Shown: positions 38,346 to 47,402, numbered from the stretch's first letter. The stretch: DNA of 64,000 nucleotides from Bacillus xiamenensis (GCF_000300535.1 NZ_AMSH01000002.1:62001-126000); one strand, 5' to 3'. The notes: a model not told the origin generated them from the sequence alone. Made by a program: numbers and translations.

Positions 38346-38513
38346 TTAACAAGCAGTAGCTTTGGCTTTCCCATGCACAGCCAAAATACCAGCATTCCCA
38401 TTACTAACACCCAACTTTACTTCAATCAAAGAACCTCTACCAACAAATAAAGCTGCCATTGTAACTGCAAATAACAATGATGAGAATAAGTAAGTTTTTT
38501 GGGGTTTTATCAT
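38346..38513 (-). CDS. Miniature paralogue of the circular bacteriocin precursor
   Basis: This 55-residue ORF has a strong TTAGGAGG site 9 nt before ATG 38513. It repeats the leader and first mature residues of the precursor upstream (GRGSLIEVKLGVSNGNA against GNGSLIAANLGVSTGTA), then jumps to the precursor's end (GILAVHGKAKATAC against SILAILKKKGKAKAAAF). The middle of about 35 residues is missing in frame. It ends in Cys instead of Phe. It has one predicted helix. It could be a decayed duplicate, a coupling leader for the next gene, an immunity peptide or a second bioactive product. Confidence 0.85.
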   Translation of the reverse strand: MIKPQKTYLFSSLLFAVTMAALFVGRGSLIEVKLGVSNGNAGILAVHGKAKATAC

Positions 38514-38624
38514 CAAAAAATACCTCCTAATTGATGTTTTATAATAATCCAAAATGGGCATACAATGTTAAATTAGTTTTAAAGTTACCATTTATTGAAA
38601 TTTATTGACCATACAATAATATTG

Positions 38625-38660
38625 GAAAAAATCATCTCAATAAAGATTGAGATGATTTTT
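38625..38660 (-). terminator. Hairpin between bacteriocin precursor and mini-paralogue
   Basis: On the minus strand ATCATCTCAAT-cttt-ATTGAGATGAT is followed by TTTTTCC, shortly after the precursor stop. Such partial terminators usually keep the structural gene far more abundant than the downstream genes. The 38514-38625 gap shows no second clear promoter. Confidence 0.85.
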
Positions 38661-38667
38661 TCTGAGA

Positions 38668-38958
38668 TTAAAAAGCAGCAGCTTTAGCTTTTCCTTTTTT
38701 CTTGAGGATAGCCAAAATAGAAGCAGCTACACCTGCACTAATTGTTCCTACGCCAGTGAACATACCAACGATAGTAATGACAGTTGCTACCGAGGACCAA
38801 GTATCTAAGAAATTAACTATTGTAAACGCGGTTCCAGTACTAACACCAAGATTTGCTGCAATCAAAGAACCATTACCAATCACTAAAGCTAATGATGTTA
38901 CCGCCAGAAGTGAAAGCGATAATAAAGCATAAAACTTAGAATCTGTTGCTTTCGTCAT
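38668..38958 (-). CDS. Circular bacteriocin precursor (pumilarin/altitudin type)
   Basis: This 96-residue hydrophobic precursor has an N-terminal leader (MTKATDSKFYALLSLSLL...) and a core rich in small residues (LGVSTGTAFTIVNFLDTW, VGTISAGVAASILAILKK). It ends in a basic patch KKKGKAKAAAF with an aromatic C-terminus. This is the plan of class I circular bacteriocins (amylocyclicin, uberolysin, pumilarin), where head and tail are joined and the saposin-like bundle permeabilises Gram-positive membranes. The exact leader cleavage site is uncertain. AAGGAGG stands 8 nt before the ATG. Confidence 0.93.
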   Translation of the reverse strand: MTKATDSKFYALLSLSLLAVTSLALVIGNGSLIAANLGVSTGTAFTIVNFLDTWSSVATVITIVGMFTGVGTISAGVAASILAILKKKGKAKAAAF

Positions 38959-38992
38959 AATTTGACCTCCTTCGATTATTTACTACTCCTTT

Positions 38993-39021
38993 AGTCTAAC
39001 AAGAAGTAAATTACATTTCAA
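38993..39021 (-). promoter_or_regulatory. Sigma-A promoter of the bacteriocin operon
   Basis: On the minus strand TTGAAA (39016-39021), a 17 bp spacer and TAGACT (38993-38998) lie about 35 bp upstream of the precursor gene. Confidence 0.7.
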
Positions 39022-39390
39022 TATTTTTTTGGAAAATTTGTAATAATTATTTATATAGAGGTATTTATAATCAATTTTTTAGGAATTAAGCTCTTTTTCC
39101 ATTTTACAGGTTACTTATGTAATGGCATAAAACACTCTAATTCGCCAAACTCTAGTCAAAATTTCTAATAAAACACTATTAAAAATCAATTCATCTCATA
39201 TCTTTAATGTCTTAGAGGTAGGTAACTTTTATCATGACTGAGATACTTATGGCATTTATATTTTTAAGATATGATTAGCTCCTTTATTTCTTGAATTTAT
39301 TAATATAATGTTCTTAATAAAATAAGTCCATCTTCACTAAAGGCAGAGGCAAAGCCAAATTCAATGAATATATCTCTCTCATTTTATTTT

Positions 39391-39561
39391 CTATAAACTG
39401 CTCACGGATATAGAATAAAAAGGGCTTTCTTGGGCATTAATCGAATCAATGAATTGAATTGGCAGAACTAATCCTACCCCCTTGAACCTTGTAAAGACAA
39501 GATCCTTATAATTTTTTAAAATTACATTAGTATGATCGAACATGTCAGTATCTTTATACAT
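39391..39561 (-). CDS. Doubtful short ORF, possibly a gene remnant
   Basis: This is a 56-codon frame beginning MYKDTDMFDHTNVILK and ending SPFYSISVSSL, with a weak AGGA 7 nt before the ATG. It has no signal, helix or motif that I recognise. It lies in the gene-poor part of the island. It may be chance or the end of a degraded gene. Confidence 0.2.
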   Translation of the reverse strand: MYKDTDMFDHTNVILKNYKDLVFTRFKGVGLVLPIQFIDSINAQESPFYSISVSSL

Positions 39562-39722
39562 CGCAATTCCTATGAAATTCTTCAAAAAGTTGAAAAATAT
39601 TAGAAAATGCGATAAACATGCTACTCTTTAAAAACCAACATAAGTCCCTGTATATGGATGTTGAAAAAGACTGGAACGGATAAAGTCAACCAATAGAATT
39701 TTACCAATTTCTAGTATTCCAA

Positions 39723-39757
39723 AAAATCGAGACACTCATTATGAGATGTCCCGATTT
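39723..39757 (-). terminator. Orphan terminator-like hairpin
   Basis: AAATCGaGACA-CTCAT / ATGAG-aTGTCcCGATTT is followed on the minus strand by TTTTTTGG. The nearest upstream gene on that strand ends 410 bp away (40171), so the transcript it ends is unclear. Confidence 0.65.
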
Positions 39758-40170
39758 AGGTTGATAACAGAATAAATGTACTTTAATAAAGGTTTTATTT
39801 TCATTTTAAAGGTTACTAGTATTAATTTTGGATATTTTGTATTAAATACCTCACGGAGATCTTTTCAATTTCTTTAAATCAAGATATTCGGACAAATAAA
39901 ATCTTTTCCTCATCTATGTTTGAATAATATCCAGCATTTTAGAAATTTATTCTCTTTTAGAAATAAGCTAATTACTGATATTTTCTACAAAATTCAAAAC
40001 ACTCTCATTGAGGTAAGTATTTACCAATGAAATTGATTTGTTATATATTTCTCAAACATTGAGATTTGCTTTAAATATGTAATGTCTGTGAGACGATTGC
40101 CTCACTTATAATTATGTTTAAAAATGAAATGATGAAAACTTTATAGCTATACACTTTTATTTATCTTAAT

Positions 40171-40359
40171 CTAAAGTTTCTGAAATAATGAAATGACTAC
40201 AGCTATGGTCAATACAATTCCTGCAAACATGAATACAATTAATTTTCTACGACTGTTTTCTTTTTGATCACTGTCCTTTTTTGAATTCTTAGAAAGTTCT
40301 GTCGAAACCAGAATCCATATAACCATTGTTACGATTCCTAAGATGGTAGTAGTGGTCAT
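40171..40359 (-). CDS. Small two-helix protein with a cationic loop, possible bacteriocin immunity protein
   Basis: This 62-residue protein starts at ATG 40359 with TTGGAGG upstream. Helix 1 is about 4-21 (TTILGIVTMVIWILVSTE), the loop is strongly charged (LSKNSKKDSDQKENSRRKL), and helix 2 is about 41-59 (FMFAGIVLTIAVVISLF). Immunity proteins of circular bacteriocins are commonly small, hydrophobic and cationic, and the gene is in the same island on the same strand. It is separated from the precursor by 1.2 kb, so the link is a guess. Confidence 0.75.
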   Translation of the reverse strand: MTTTTILGIVTMVIWILVSTELSKNSKKDSDQKENSRRKLIVFMFAGIVLTIAVVISLFQKL

Positions 40360-40656
40360 AATAACCTCCAAATATTTATATTTCTTCAATTTTAACATAA
40401 CCCCATGATAAAATGGGTCGATACTGGAAATTATCTTAAATTCAGGAAAAAACGACTATTACCTTTTGTGCAGATTTAGTTAATCCTTTATTTAGTGTCT
40501 AATGCTTTAGTAGGTTTGTTGCCAGTTCATATGAATCAATACTCTCTACATCATCGGTGACAGATCACTCTTAAGTTAAAGATACAATCCTTTTTCACCC
40601 TAAAAAACCTTTAGATTTTGCTACTGTTTTAAAAATTTCAAAACTAATTGAACCGT

Positions 40657-40690
40657 AACAAAACAGACCACCTCACATCAGGTGGTCTTT
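40657..40690 (-). terminator. Terminator of the fadF-acdA operon
   Basis: On the minus strand AAGACCACCTGA / TGAGGTGGTCTGTTTTG forms a strong hairpin just after the acdA stop. The 300 bp from here to the two-helix protein show no gene. Confidence 0.8.
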
Positions 40691-40699
40691 GCTTGTTGT

Positions 40700-41842
40700 C
40701 TACATATCTAGCAGTTTCCTTGAGATGACCAGCCGCTGAATTTCTTGTGTGCCTTCATAGATTTGCGTGATTTTCGCATCACGCATGTATCGTTCAACTG
40801 GGTAATCCTTTGTATAGCCGTATCCGCCGAAGATTTGTACGGCTTCTGTCGTCACCTTCATGGCTGTATCACCGGCAAAGAGCTTGGACATGGCTGATTC
40901 TTTTCCATACGGAAGCCCTTTCGTTTCAAGCCATGCAGCCTGATAGGTGAGCAGTCTTGATGCCTCAATCGCTGTTGCCATATCGGCTAGCTTAAAAGCA
41001 ATTCCTTGCTGCTGAATGATTGGTTTGCCAAATTGCTTGCGCTCTTTTGCATAATTAACTGCCGCATCTAGAGCACCTTGTGCAATTCCAACCGCCTGAG
41101 CGGCAATGCCGTTTCTGCCGCCGTCGAGCGTCATCATTGCGATTTTAAACCCTTCTCCTTCTTGACCGAGCCGATTTTTGTCGGGAATACGACAGTCTTC
41201 AAAGATCATTTCTGTCGTTGGCGATGAGCGTATGCCCAGTTTGCTTTCTTTTTTGCCTATTGAGAAGCCTGGCGTCTCTTTTTCTACAATAAAGGCGGTT
41301 GTATTGCGGGATGAAGCATCTTGGTCAGTGACAGCAAACACAATATAAACATCCGCAATGCCTCCATTTGTAATAAAGATTTTCGCTCCATTTAAGACGT
41401 ATTCATTGCCCGCTTTTACTGCTGTTGTCTTCATTCCGCCGGCATCTGAGCCTGATCCATTTTCAGTTAAGGCGTAAGCCCCTATCTTTCGGCCCTCTGC
41501 AAGCGGCTTTAAATACGTCTCCTTTTGCTCATCTGTCCCAAATGTATAGATTGGCCATGAGGCGAGTGATGTGTGGGCAGACAGGGTGACGCCTGTTGAG
41601 GCGCACACTCGTGAGAGCTCCTCAACCGCTATGACATAGGCCAAATAATCACTGCCAATCCCCCCATTTTCTTCTGGCCAAGGGATTCCCGTTAAACCAA
41701 GCTCCGCCATTTGGCGAAAAATAGCGGGATCATAGATTTCTTTTTCATCTCGCTCCGCTGCTGTTGGCTCCACTTCATTTTTCGCAAAATCTCTCACCAT
41801 TTTTTGTATCATTTCATGTTCGTCACTTAATTGGAACTGCAT
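40700..41842 (-). CDS. acdA: Acyl-CoA dehydrogenase AcdA
   Basis: This FAD-dependent dehydrogenase of about 380 residues catalyses the first oxidation step of acyl-CoA. It carries [19 protein letters not shown] (FAD site) and the C-terminal [15 protein letters not shown] with the catalytic Glu in YEGT. The start is ATG 41842, with GAGGTGG upstream; an ATG one codon earlier is equal. It is the last gene of the beta-oxidation operon and the B. subtilis partner of fadF. Confidence 0.92.
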   Translation of the reverse strand: MQFQLSDEHEMIQKMVRDFAKNEVEPTAAERDEKEIYDPAIFRQMAELGLTGIPWPEENGGIGSDYLAYVIAVEELSRVCASTGVTLSAHTSLASWPIYTFGTDEQKETYLKPLAEGRKIGAYALTENGSGSDAGGMKTTAVKAGNEYVLNGAKIFITNGGIADVYIVFAVTDQDASSRNTTAFIVEKETPGFSIGKKESKLGIRSSPTTEMIFEDCRIPDKNRLGQEGEGFKIAMMTLDGGRNGIAAQAVGIAQGALDAAVNYAKERKQFGKPIIQQQGIAFKLADMATAIEASRLLTYQAAWLETKGLPYGKESAMSKLFAGDTAMKVTTEAVQIFGGYGYTKDYPVERYMRDAKITQIYEGTQEIQRLVISRKLLDM

Positions 41843-41858
41843 CATGAGCCACCTCATT

Positions 41859-42971
41859 TCATATTAGCTGTTTGCAAATAACCAGCCTTTGAATTTCACT
41901 AGTTCCTTCATAGATTTCACAAATTTTCGCGTCACGAAAGTAGCGCTCTGCGTTGTATCGATTGGTATAACCGTCCATGCCAAGTAAATGGATGGCTTCT
42001 GTACTGATCTCAACGGCCGTTTTAGAGGCAAATAATTTTGCCATCGACGCTTCCTTTGTGACAGGACGATTGACCTCTTTAAAAGAAGCCGCTTGATAGA
42101 CGAGAAGTTTTGCCGCTTCAAGCTTTGTTCCCAGATCGCCTAGCCGAATGGTTGTTTCAAGGCCGGCTGGATGCTGCTTTAAATACGTCACCGCTTCAGC
42201 TAATGCGGCTTCTGCAATGCCAAGGCTTTGAGCCGCGATGCCAATTCTCCCTGCATTTAAGCTAGACATGGCAATCCGAAAGCCTTCTCCTTCTGCACCG
42301 AGCAGCTGCTTTTTTGGAATTCGCACACCGTCAAAATGAAGCGTGACTGTTTTTGATCCATGCAGGCCCATCTTCTTCTCATCTTTTCCGATCGTAAATC
42401 CTTGGGTATTTTTTTCGACAATAAACGCCGATATATTCTTTTTAGCAGATGCGGGGTCTGTCACGGCAAATACAAGATACACTTCCGCTTCCCCGCCGCT
42501 TGTGATAAAAATTTTCGTTCCATTTAACACATAGTGGTCGTCTACCCGCTCTGCTCTCAGCTGAATACTAGAGGCATCTGATCCTGCCTTCGGTTCAGTT
42601 AGACAAAAGGCGCCCAGCTTCTGCCCGGACGCAAGCAGCGGTACGTAGGATTCTTTTTGTTCAGTCGTTCCAAACGCCAAAATAGGCATCGTCACAACGG
42701 AGGTATGAACGGACACAATAACACCAATGGTGGCGCTCACTTTCGATAGTTCATGAATCGCCATGATATATGTTGTAAAATCTGCCCCTAATCCTTGATA
42801 CGTAGCTGGGATTGGAATGCCTAAAAAGCCTTGCCGTCCCATCTCATTTAAAAGTGTTCTCGGGAACACGCCCTGTTCCATCGCTTCTACTTCAGGGAAT
42901 ACATGGTGGCGTGCAAACGCGGCTACCTGTTCTTTCCAAAGACGTTGTTTTTCTGTCAGCAACACATCCAT
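41859..42971 (-). CDS. Second acyl-CoA dehydrogenase (MmgC-like)
   Basis: This 370-residue paralogue of the downstream AcdA has the same FAD motif ([17 protein letters not shown]) and a C-terminal [18 protein letters not shown] 42971 follows AGGGGGAG. A frame extension to 43070 overlaps hbd and is unlikely. Substrate chain length cannot be read from sequence; a short or branched-chain CoA is likely by analogy with mmgC. It lies 16 bp before acdA. Confidence 0.9.
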   Translation of the reverse strand: MDVLLTEKQRLWKEQVAAFARHHVFPEVEAMEQGVFPRTLLNEMGRQGFLGIPIPATYQGLGADFTTYIMAIHELSKVSATIGVIVSVHTSVVTMPILAFGTTEQKESYVPLLASGQKLGAFCLTEPKAGSDASSIQLRAERVDDHYVLNGTKIFITSGGEAEVYLVFAVTDPASAKKNISAFIVEKNTQGFTIGKDEKKMGLHGSKTVTLHFDGVRIPKKQLLGAEGEGFRIAMSSLNAGRIGIAAQSLGIAEAALAEAVTYLKQHPAGLETTIRLGDLGTKLEAAKLLVYQAASFKEVNRPVTKEASMAKLFASKTAVEISTEAIHLLGMDGYTNRYNAERYFRDAKICEIYEGTSEIQRLVICKQLI

Positions 42972-42982
42972 ATTGACTCCCC

Positions 42983-43846
42983 CTATGAGTGGTCGTGGTA
43001 AGTGTAAAAACCTCTCTTTGTCTTTTTGCCCAGCCAGCCTGCGTTCACGTATTTTTTCAAAAGAGGACAAGGTCGATATTTGCTATCTCCAAGACCCTCG
43101 TGAAGGGTATTCATAATAAATAAACAGGTATCCAGTCCAATGAGATCGGCAAGACGAAGCGGACCCATCGGATGGTTCATCCCAAGCGTCATGATGCCGT
43201 CAATGCTTTCTGCATCTGCCACACCTTCATAAAGGGTGTAAATGGCTTCATTGATCATCGGCATCAAAATGCGATTTGACACAAACCCAGGGAAGTCTTC
43301 CACTTCAATAGGGGTTTTGTCTAATACCTTCGCTGTTTCAAAAACGACTTGATACGTGGCGTCATTCGTTTGCAGTGCACGTATGATTTCAACCAGCTTC
43401 ATCACTGGAACTGGATTCATGAAATGCATCCCAATCACTTTCTCCGGTCTTTTCGTCACGGCTGCTAATTCTGTGATCGACAAGGAAGACGTATTTGTCG
43501 CAAATATCGTGTCATCTGGTGCAAATTGATCGAGGGTTTCAAAGATTAGTTTTTTGACACTCATTTGTTCAGATGCCGCTTCAATCACTAAATGTGCCTG
43601 CTGTACGTCCTTTAGATCCGTTGAGACGGCAAGCCGCTGCGTAATATCACGGACTGCCTGATGTGCCAGCTTTCCTTTTTCTGCTCGTTTCGTCAGCTGT
43701 TTGGTCATAGAGGAAATGGCTCTATGAACATGCTCTTCTGCTGTATCATGGAGTAGGACTGTGTAGCCTGACTGCGCAAATACTTGGGCAATGCCTGGAC
43801 CCATTTGACCAGCCCCAACGACCATGACGGTCTCTTCTGTACTCAT
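42983..43846 (-). CDS. 3-hydroxybutyryl-CoA dehydrogenase (MmgB-like)
   Basis: This 287-residue NAD-dependent dehydrogenase has the Rossmann motif VVGAGQMGPGIAQVFA at the N-terminus. The active-site region follows as TSSLSITELAAVTKRPEKVIGMHFMNPVPVM, and then the C-terminal helical domain (FPGFVSNRILMPMINEA). It oxidises 3-hydroxyacyl-CoA to the 3-keto form, feeding the thiolase upstream. AAAGGAGG stands before the ATG. It resembles mmgB of B. subtilis, which lies elsewhere in that genome. Confidence 0.93.
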   Translation of the reverse strand: MSTEETVMVVGAGQMGPGIAQVFAQSGYTVLLHDTAEEHVHRAISSMTKQLTKRAEKGKLAHQAVRDITQRLAVSTDLKDVQQAHLVIEAASEQMSVKKLIFETLDQFAPDDTIFATNTSSLSITELAAVTKRPEKVIGMHFMNPVPVMKLVEIIRALQTNDATYQVVFETAKVLDKTPIEVEDFPGFVSNRILMPMINEAIYTLYEGVADAESIDGIMTLGMNHPMGPLRLADLIGLDTCLFIMNTLHEGLGDSKYRPCPLLKKYVNAGWLGKKTKRGFYTYHDHS

Positions 43847-43865
43847 GACAATGAACGCCTCCTTT

Positions 43866-45041
43866 TTAATCCACCTTGATCATGATGGCATCTCCTTGAC
43901 CGCCGCCGCTGCAAATCGCAGCAATGCCAATGCCGCCCCCTCTTTGTCTGAGTGCATGAATCAAGGTTAGTATGATACGTGTTCCGCTTGCCCCAATCGG
44001 GTGACCAAGGGCGACGGCCCCTCCGTTCACATTCATTTTCCGCCGGTCCAGCCCGAGGGTTTTTTCGCATGCCAATGCCACCGCTGAAAAGGCCTCATTG
44101 ATTTCAAACAAATCGATATCCTCCACCCGTTTGCCTGTTTTCTTTAAAAGCTTTTCGATGGCAAAGGCTGGTGTTTTCGGAAAGTCCTTTGCCTCTGTTG
44201 CTACCTGCGCATGCCCAAGCACCGCCGCCAGCGGTTTTTCGCCTTGCTGCATGGCATAGGTGTCTTTCATTAATAGGAGCGCACTTGCTCCGTCATTGAC
44301 ACCCGGTGCGTTTCCGGCAGTGATTGTACCAGTCTGGTCGAAAACGGGCAGGAGTTTTGATAATCGTTCATATGACGTATCACGCCGCGGAGATTCATCT
44401 TCTGTGATCAGCTGTTCTCCTTTTTTCGTCTTGACGGTGACTGGAGTGATTTCATTTTGAAAAAAGCCGCTTTTTTGAGCCTCAACTGCTCGTTCATGGC
44501 TTCTTAACGCCCAGAGATCTTGCTCCTCTCGTGTAATACCGAGCTCTTTTGCCGCCATACTGCCGTATTCGCCCATATGGACTCCTGTAAATGAACAGGT
44601 AAGCCCATCTAAAATCATCGCATCTTGCACTGCGCCATCTCCCATCTTGTAGCCCCAGCGTGCTTTTTTTAGAAGATAGGGAGCTTGAGACATAGATTCC
44701 ATTCCGCCAGCGATGATGACGTTGGCATCTCCTGCTCGAATCATCTGATCAGCTGTGCTGACGCTACGCATTCCTGAAGCACAGACTTTGTTAATGGTTT
44801 GCGCCGGAACCGACCATGGGAGATCAGCATATCTAGCTGCTTGCCTTGAAGGGATTTGACCTTGTCCTCCTTGAAGTACGTTTCCCATGATGACCTCATC
44901 CACTTCATGAGAGCCTGAGGCACCTTCCAGCGCAGCCTTGATTGTGATTCCACCTAATTCGGCGGCAGTCAGTTCACTTAAAAGCCCGCCCAGTTTTCCA
45001 AATGGTGTTCTCGCTCCAGAAACAATGACCGTCTTACTCAT
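43866..45041 (-). CDS. Acetyl-CoA C-acetyltransferase (thiolase, MmgA-like)
   Basis: This 392-residue thiolase has the nucleophilic Cys in NKVCASGMRSV, the histidine in GGAVALGHPIGASGTR and the second Cys in IAAICSGGGQGDA. It cleaves 3-ketoacyl-CoA or condenses acetyl-CoA. CAGGAGGGG before ATG 45041 fixes the start; a long open frame upstream has no ribosome site. It is the second gene of the operon after fadF. Confidence 0.94.
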   Translation of the reverse strand: MSKTVIVSGARTPFGKLGGLLSELTAAELGGITIKAALEGASGSHEVDEVIMGNVLQGGQGQIPSRQAARYADLPWSVPAQTINKVCASGMRSVSTADQMIRAGDANVIIAGGMESMSQAPYLLKKARWGYKMGDGAVQDAMILDGLTCSFTGVHMGEYGSMAAKELGITREEQDLWALRSHERAVEAQKSGFFQNEITPVTVKTKKGEQLITEDESPRRDTSYERLSKLLPVFDQTGTITAGNAPGVNDGASALLLMKDTYAMQQGEKPLAAVLGHAQVATEAKDFPKTPAFAIEKLLKKTGKRVEDIDLFEINEAFSAVALACEKTLGLDRRKMNVNGGAVALGHPIGASGTRIILTLIHALRQRGGGIGIAAICSGGGQGDAIMIKVD

Positions 45042-45144
45042 GTCTTTCCCCTCCTGTTTGTTACCGCTTACATATCTATTAGACAGCTGATGAAGCACTT
45101 CCATACTTAGGCCGATGAACAGCATATTCATCGGCTTGACATGT

Positions 45145-47256
45145 TTACGAGGCCTGGGTTCTGGTCTCGCCAAACACTGATTTTTCAAGAAGTTCTGCGA
45201 CATCAAAAGTACCTACTTGCTCCTCTACTTCCTTCGCTTTCGTCCCATCTCCAAGCATGGTTAAACAATAAGGACATCCTGAGCTGATGATAGACGGCTG
45301 CACCTGTAGGGCCTGCTCCGTCCGCGCAACGTTAATTCGATTACCTGTCTCTTCTTCCATCCACATTAAGCCGCCGCCGGCACCGCAGCACATCCCGGAT
45401 TCACGATTTCGTTCCATTTCTTTCAGTGTCACACCAGGAATAGCTTTTAAAATATCTCTTGGCGGATCATATACCTCGTTATATCTGCCTAAGTAGCAAG
45501 AATCGTGGAAGGTGATGACCTCGTTCACTTCATGAATAGGCGTTAATTTCCCTTCTTTCACTAGCTCTGCCAGCAATTCTGTATGATGGTACACTTCTGC
45601 TTCTAGCCCGAAGTCTGGGTATTCATTTTTAAATAAATTGTAAGCATGCGGATCAATCGTAACGATTTTGGTCACACCATTTTTCTGGAATTCTTCAATG
45701 TTTTTGGCAGCAAGTTCTTGGAACAAAAATTCATTCCCGAGTCTTCTAGGTGTATCGCCAGAGTTTTTCTCTTTATTGCCTAAAATGGCAAAAGATACCC
45801 CTGCTTCATTGAGCAGTTTTGCAAACGCCAGAGCAATCTTTTGGCTTCGATTGTCATATGCCCCCATTGATCCAACCCAGAATAAATACTCAAAGGACTG
45901 ATCTTCCTTTTTCAGCTCTTTCACTGTCGGGACATGTACATCTTCTCTTAGGTCACGCCAGTTTTCTCTTTCCTTTCGATTCAATCCCCACGGGTTGCCC
46001 TGGCGCTCAATGCTTGTCATGGCACGCTGGGCATCTGTGTCCATTTTCCCTTCTGTCAGCACAAGGTATCTGCGCATATCAATAATTTTGTCGACGTGTT
46101 CATTCATGACAGGACATTGATCTTCACAGTTTCGGCATGTCGTACATGCCCAGATTTCTTCTTCTGTAATGACCTCACCAATGAGAGAAGGATGATACAT
46201 CGAACTGGCGGCTGATTCTTCCGCTCCTGCTCCTCTCGCCTGCATCGCCAGCTGATTCCCTGTTGTCTGGCTGAAGGCAAGGTGCGGGACCCAAGGTGTT
46301 TTGGATGTAATGGCAGCCCCTTTATTTGTTAAGTGATCTCTTAATCGTAAAATCAAATCCATTGGAGACAGCATTTTCCCTGTTCCTGTCGCCGGACACA
46401 TATTCGTACAGCGTCCGCACTCGACGCAGGCATAAAGGTCAATCAGCTGAGATTGACGGAAATCTTCAATTTTTCCAACACCAAATGTCTCTTGTGTCTC
46501 ATCTTCAAAATCAATTTTCTGGAGCTTGCCAGGCGGGTCCAATCTGCTGACAAATACATTCACCGGGCCAGCAATTAGATGGGCGTGCTTAGACTGCGGG
46601 ACATACACTAAAAACGTCAATAAAATGAGAAGGTGTACCCACCATGCGACATAAAAAACGATTGTTGCCGCAAGTGGTGAAAGCCAGCCAAGCAAGAAGG
46701 CAATACCGGAAGCAATTGGCTCTGTTGCCGATAGTGAGTGTCCATGCCAAATGATGTTCATGCCGTTTCCTAGTAATACAGTCAGCATCAAGCCGCCAAT
46801 AAATAGCAGCACAAGCCCTGATTTAAAGCCCCTTTTTAAACGAACCAGCTTCTCTACGTATCGTCTATGGAATGCCCAAACAACCGCTACTAAAATGAGA
46901 AGTGTGACGACCTCTTGGAAGAATGTAAAGACGCCGTACAGTGGACCTAATGGCAGCCCGCTGTCTGGAACAAGTCCCTTCAGAATAAAGTCAAGGGCTC
47001 CGAACTGTACCAAAATAAACCCATAGAAAAACAGCACATGAATGATGCCGCTCTTCTTGTCCTTTAACAGCTTTTTTTGCCCAAATACATTCACCCAAAC
47101 ACGCTCTAACCGTTTCTTCATATCTTGTTGAAACGCTTCTTTTTTGCCAAGACGAATATACGCCGCTCGTGTTCGAATGAGATAAATAAACAAATACACA
47201 GCGTAAGCGGTCACTGCCGCAAATGCAATCAAGTTCACAATTAAAAGGCTATTCAT
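45145..47256 (-). CDS. fadF: FadF, iron-sulfur oxidoreductase of fatty-acid oxidation
   Basis: This 703-residue membrane-bound electron carrier has about five N-terminal helices (residues 1-240, NarI-like). Two 4Fe-4S motifs follow (CVECGRCTNMCP and CTTCRNCEDQCP). The C-terminal part has CCG-type cysteine motifs (FHDSCYLGRYN, CCGAGGGLMW, SGCPYC). It is thought to pass electrons from acyl-CoA dehydrogenases, through ETF, to quinone. ATG 47256 follows AAAGGGGGAG. It is the first gene of the operon, with a FadR-like box. Confidence 0.94.
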   Translation of the reverse strand: MNSLLIVNLIAFAAVTAYAVYLFIYLIRTRAAYIRLGKKEAFQQDMKKRLERVWVNVFGQKKLLKDKKSGIIHVLFFYGFILVQFGALDFILKGLVPDSGLPLGPLYGVFTFFQEVVTLLILVAVVWAFHRRYVEKLVRLKRGFKSGLVLLFIGGLMLTVLLGNGMNIIWHGHSLSATEPIASGIAFLLGWLSPLAATIVFYVAWWVHLLILLTFLVYVPQSKHAHLIAGPVNVFVSRLDPPGKLQKIDFEDETQETFGVGKIEDFRQSQLIDLYACVECGRCTNMCPATGTGKMLSPMDLILRLRDHLTNKGAAITSKTPWVPHLAFSQTTGNQLAMQARGAGAEESAASSMYHPSLIGEVITEEEIWACTTCRNCEDQCPVMNEHVDKIIDMRRYLVLTEGKMDTDAQRAMTSIERQGNPWGLNRKERENWRDLREDVHVPTVKELKKEDQSFEYLFWVGSMGAYDNRSQKIALAFAKLLNEAGVSFAILGNKEKNSGDTPRRLGNEFLFQELAAKNIEEFQKNGVTKIVTIDPHAYNLFKNEYPDFGLEAEVYHHTELLAELVKEGKLTPIHEVNEVITFHDSCYLGRYNEVYDPPRDILKAIPGVTLKEMERNRESGMCCGAGGGLMWMEEETGNRINVARTEQALQVQPSIISSGCPYCLTMLGDGTKAKEVEEQVGTFDVAELLEKSVFGETRTQAS

Positions 47257-47317
47257 CTTGTTGCTCCCCCTTTCATTCCCCAAAACCCACTTTGTACCGT
47301 TTCCATGTTGTACCTCT

Positions 47318-47347
47318 ATCATAAATAATGAATGAGTATTCAGTCAA
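47318..47347 (-). promoter_or_regulatory. fadF promoter overlapped by a FadR-like operator
   Basis: On the minus strand TTGACT (47342-47347), an 18 bp spacer and TATGAT (47318-47323) form the promoter. The palindrome TGAATGAGTATTCAGTCA (47329-47346, plus strand) differs from the B. subtilis FadR consensus TGAATGAmTAnTCATTCA at two positions and covers the -35 and spacer. FadR represses fadF in B. subtilis until long-chain acyl-CoA is present. Confidence 0.85.
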
Positions 47348-47402
47348 TATTTTTTGCCCATATGGGTACACTATTGAAATATGCAAAAAAGGAGGAACCT
47401 TC

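Larger units (their letters stand above)
39030..40160. other. AT-rich gene-poor stretch inside the island
   Basis: About 1.1 kb without a convincing gene. It contains a weak 56-codon frame at 39391-39561 and a terminator-like hairpin at 39723-39757. A shorter imperfect inverted repeat lies at 40004-40031 (TCATTG-GGTAA / TTACC-AATGA). The presence of a terminator without an obvious gene suggests decayed genes or an untranslated RNA. Confidence 0.5.

Noticed and set aside
45110-45137. GCCGATGAA / TTCATCGGC hairpin between thiolase and fadF
   Set aside because: The stem is good but no T run follows on either strand, and the genes around it are one operon. I cannot assign it a role.
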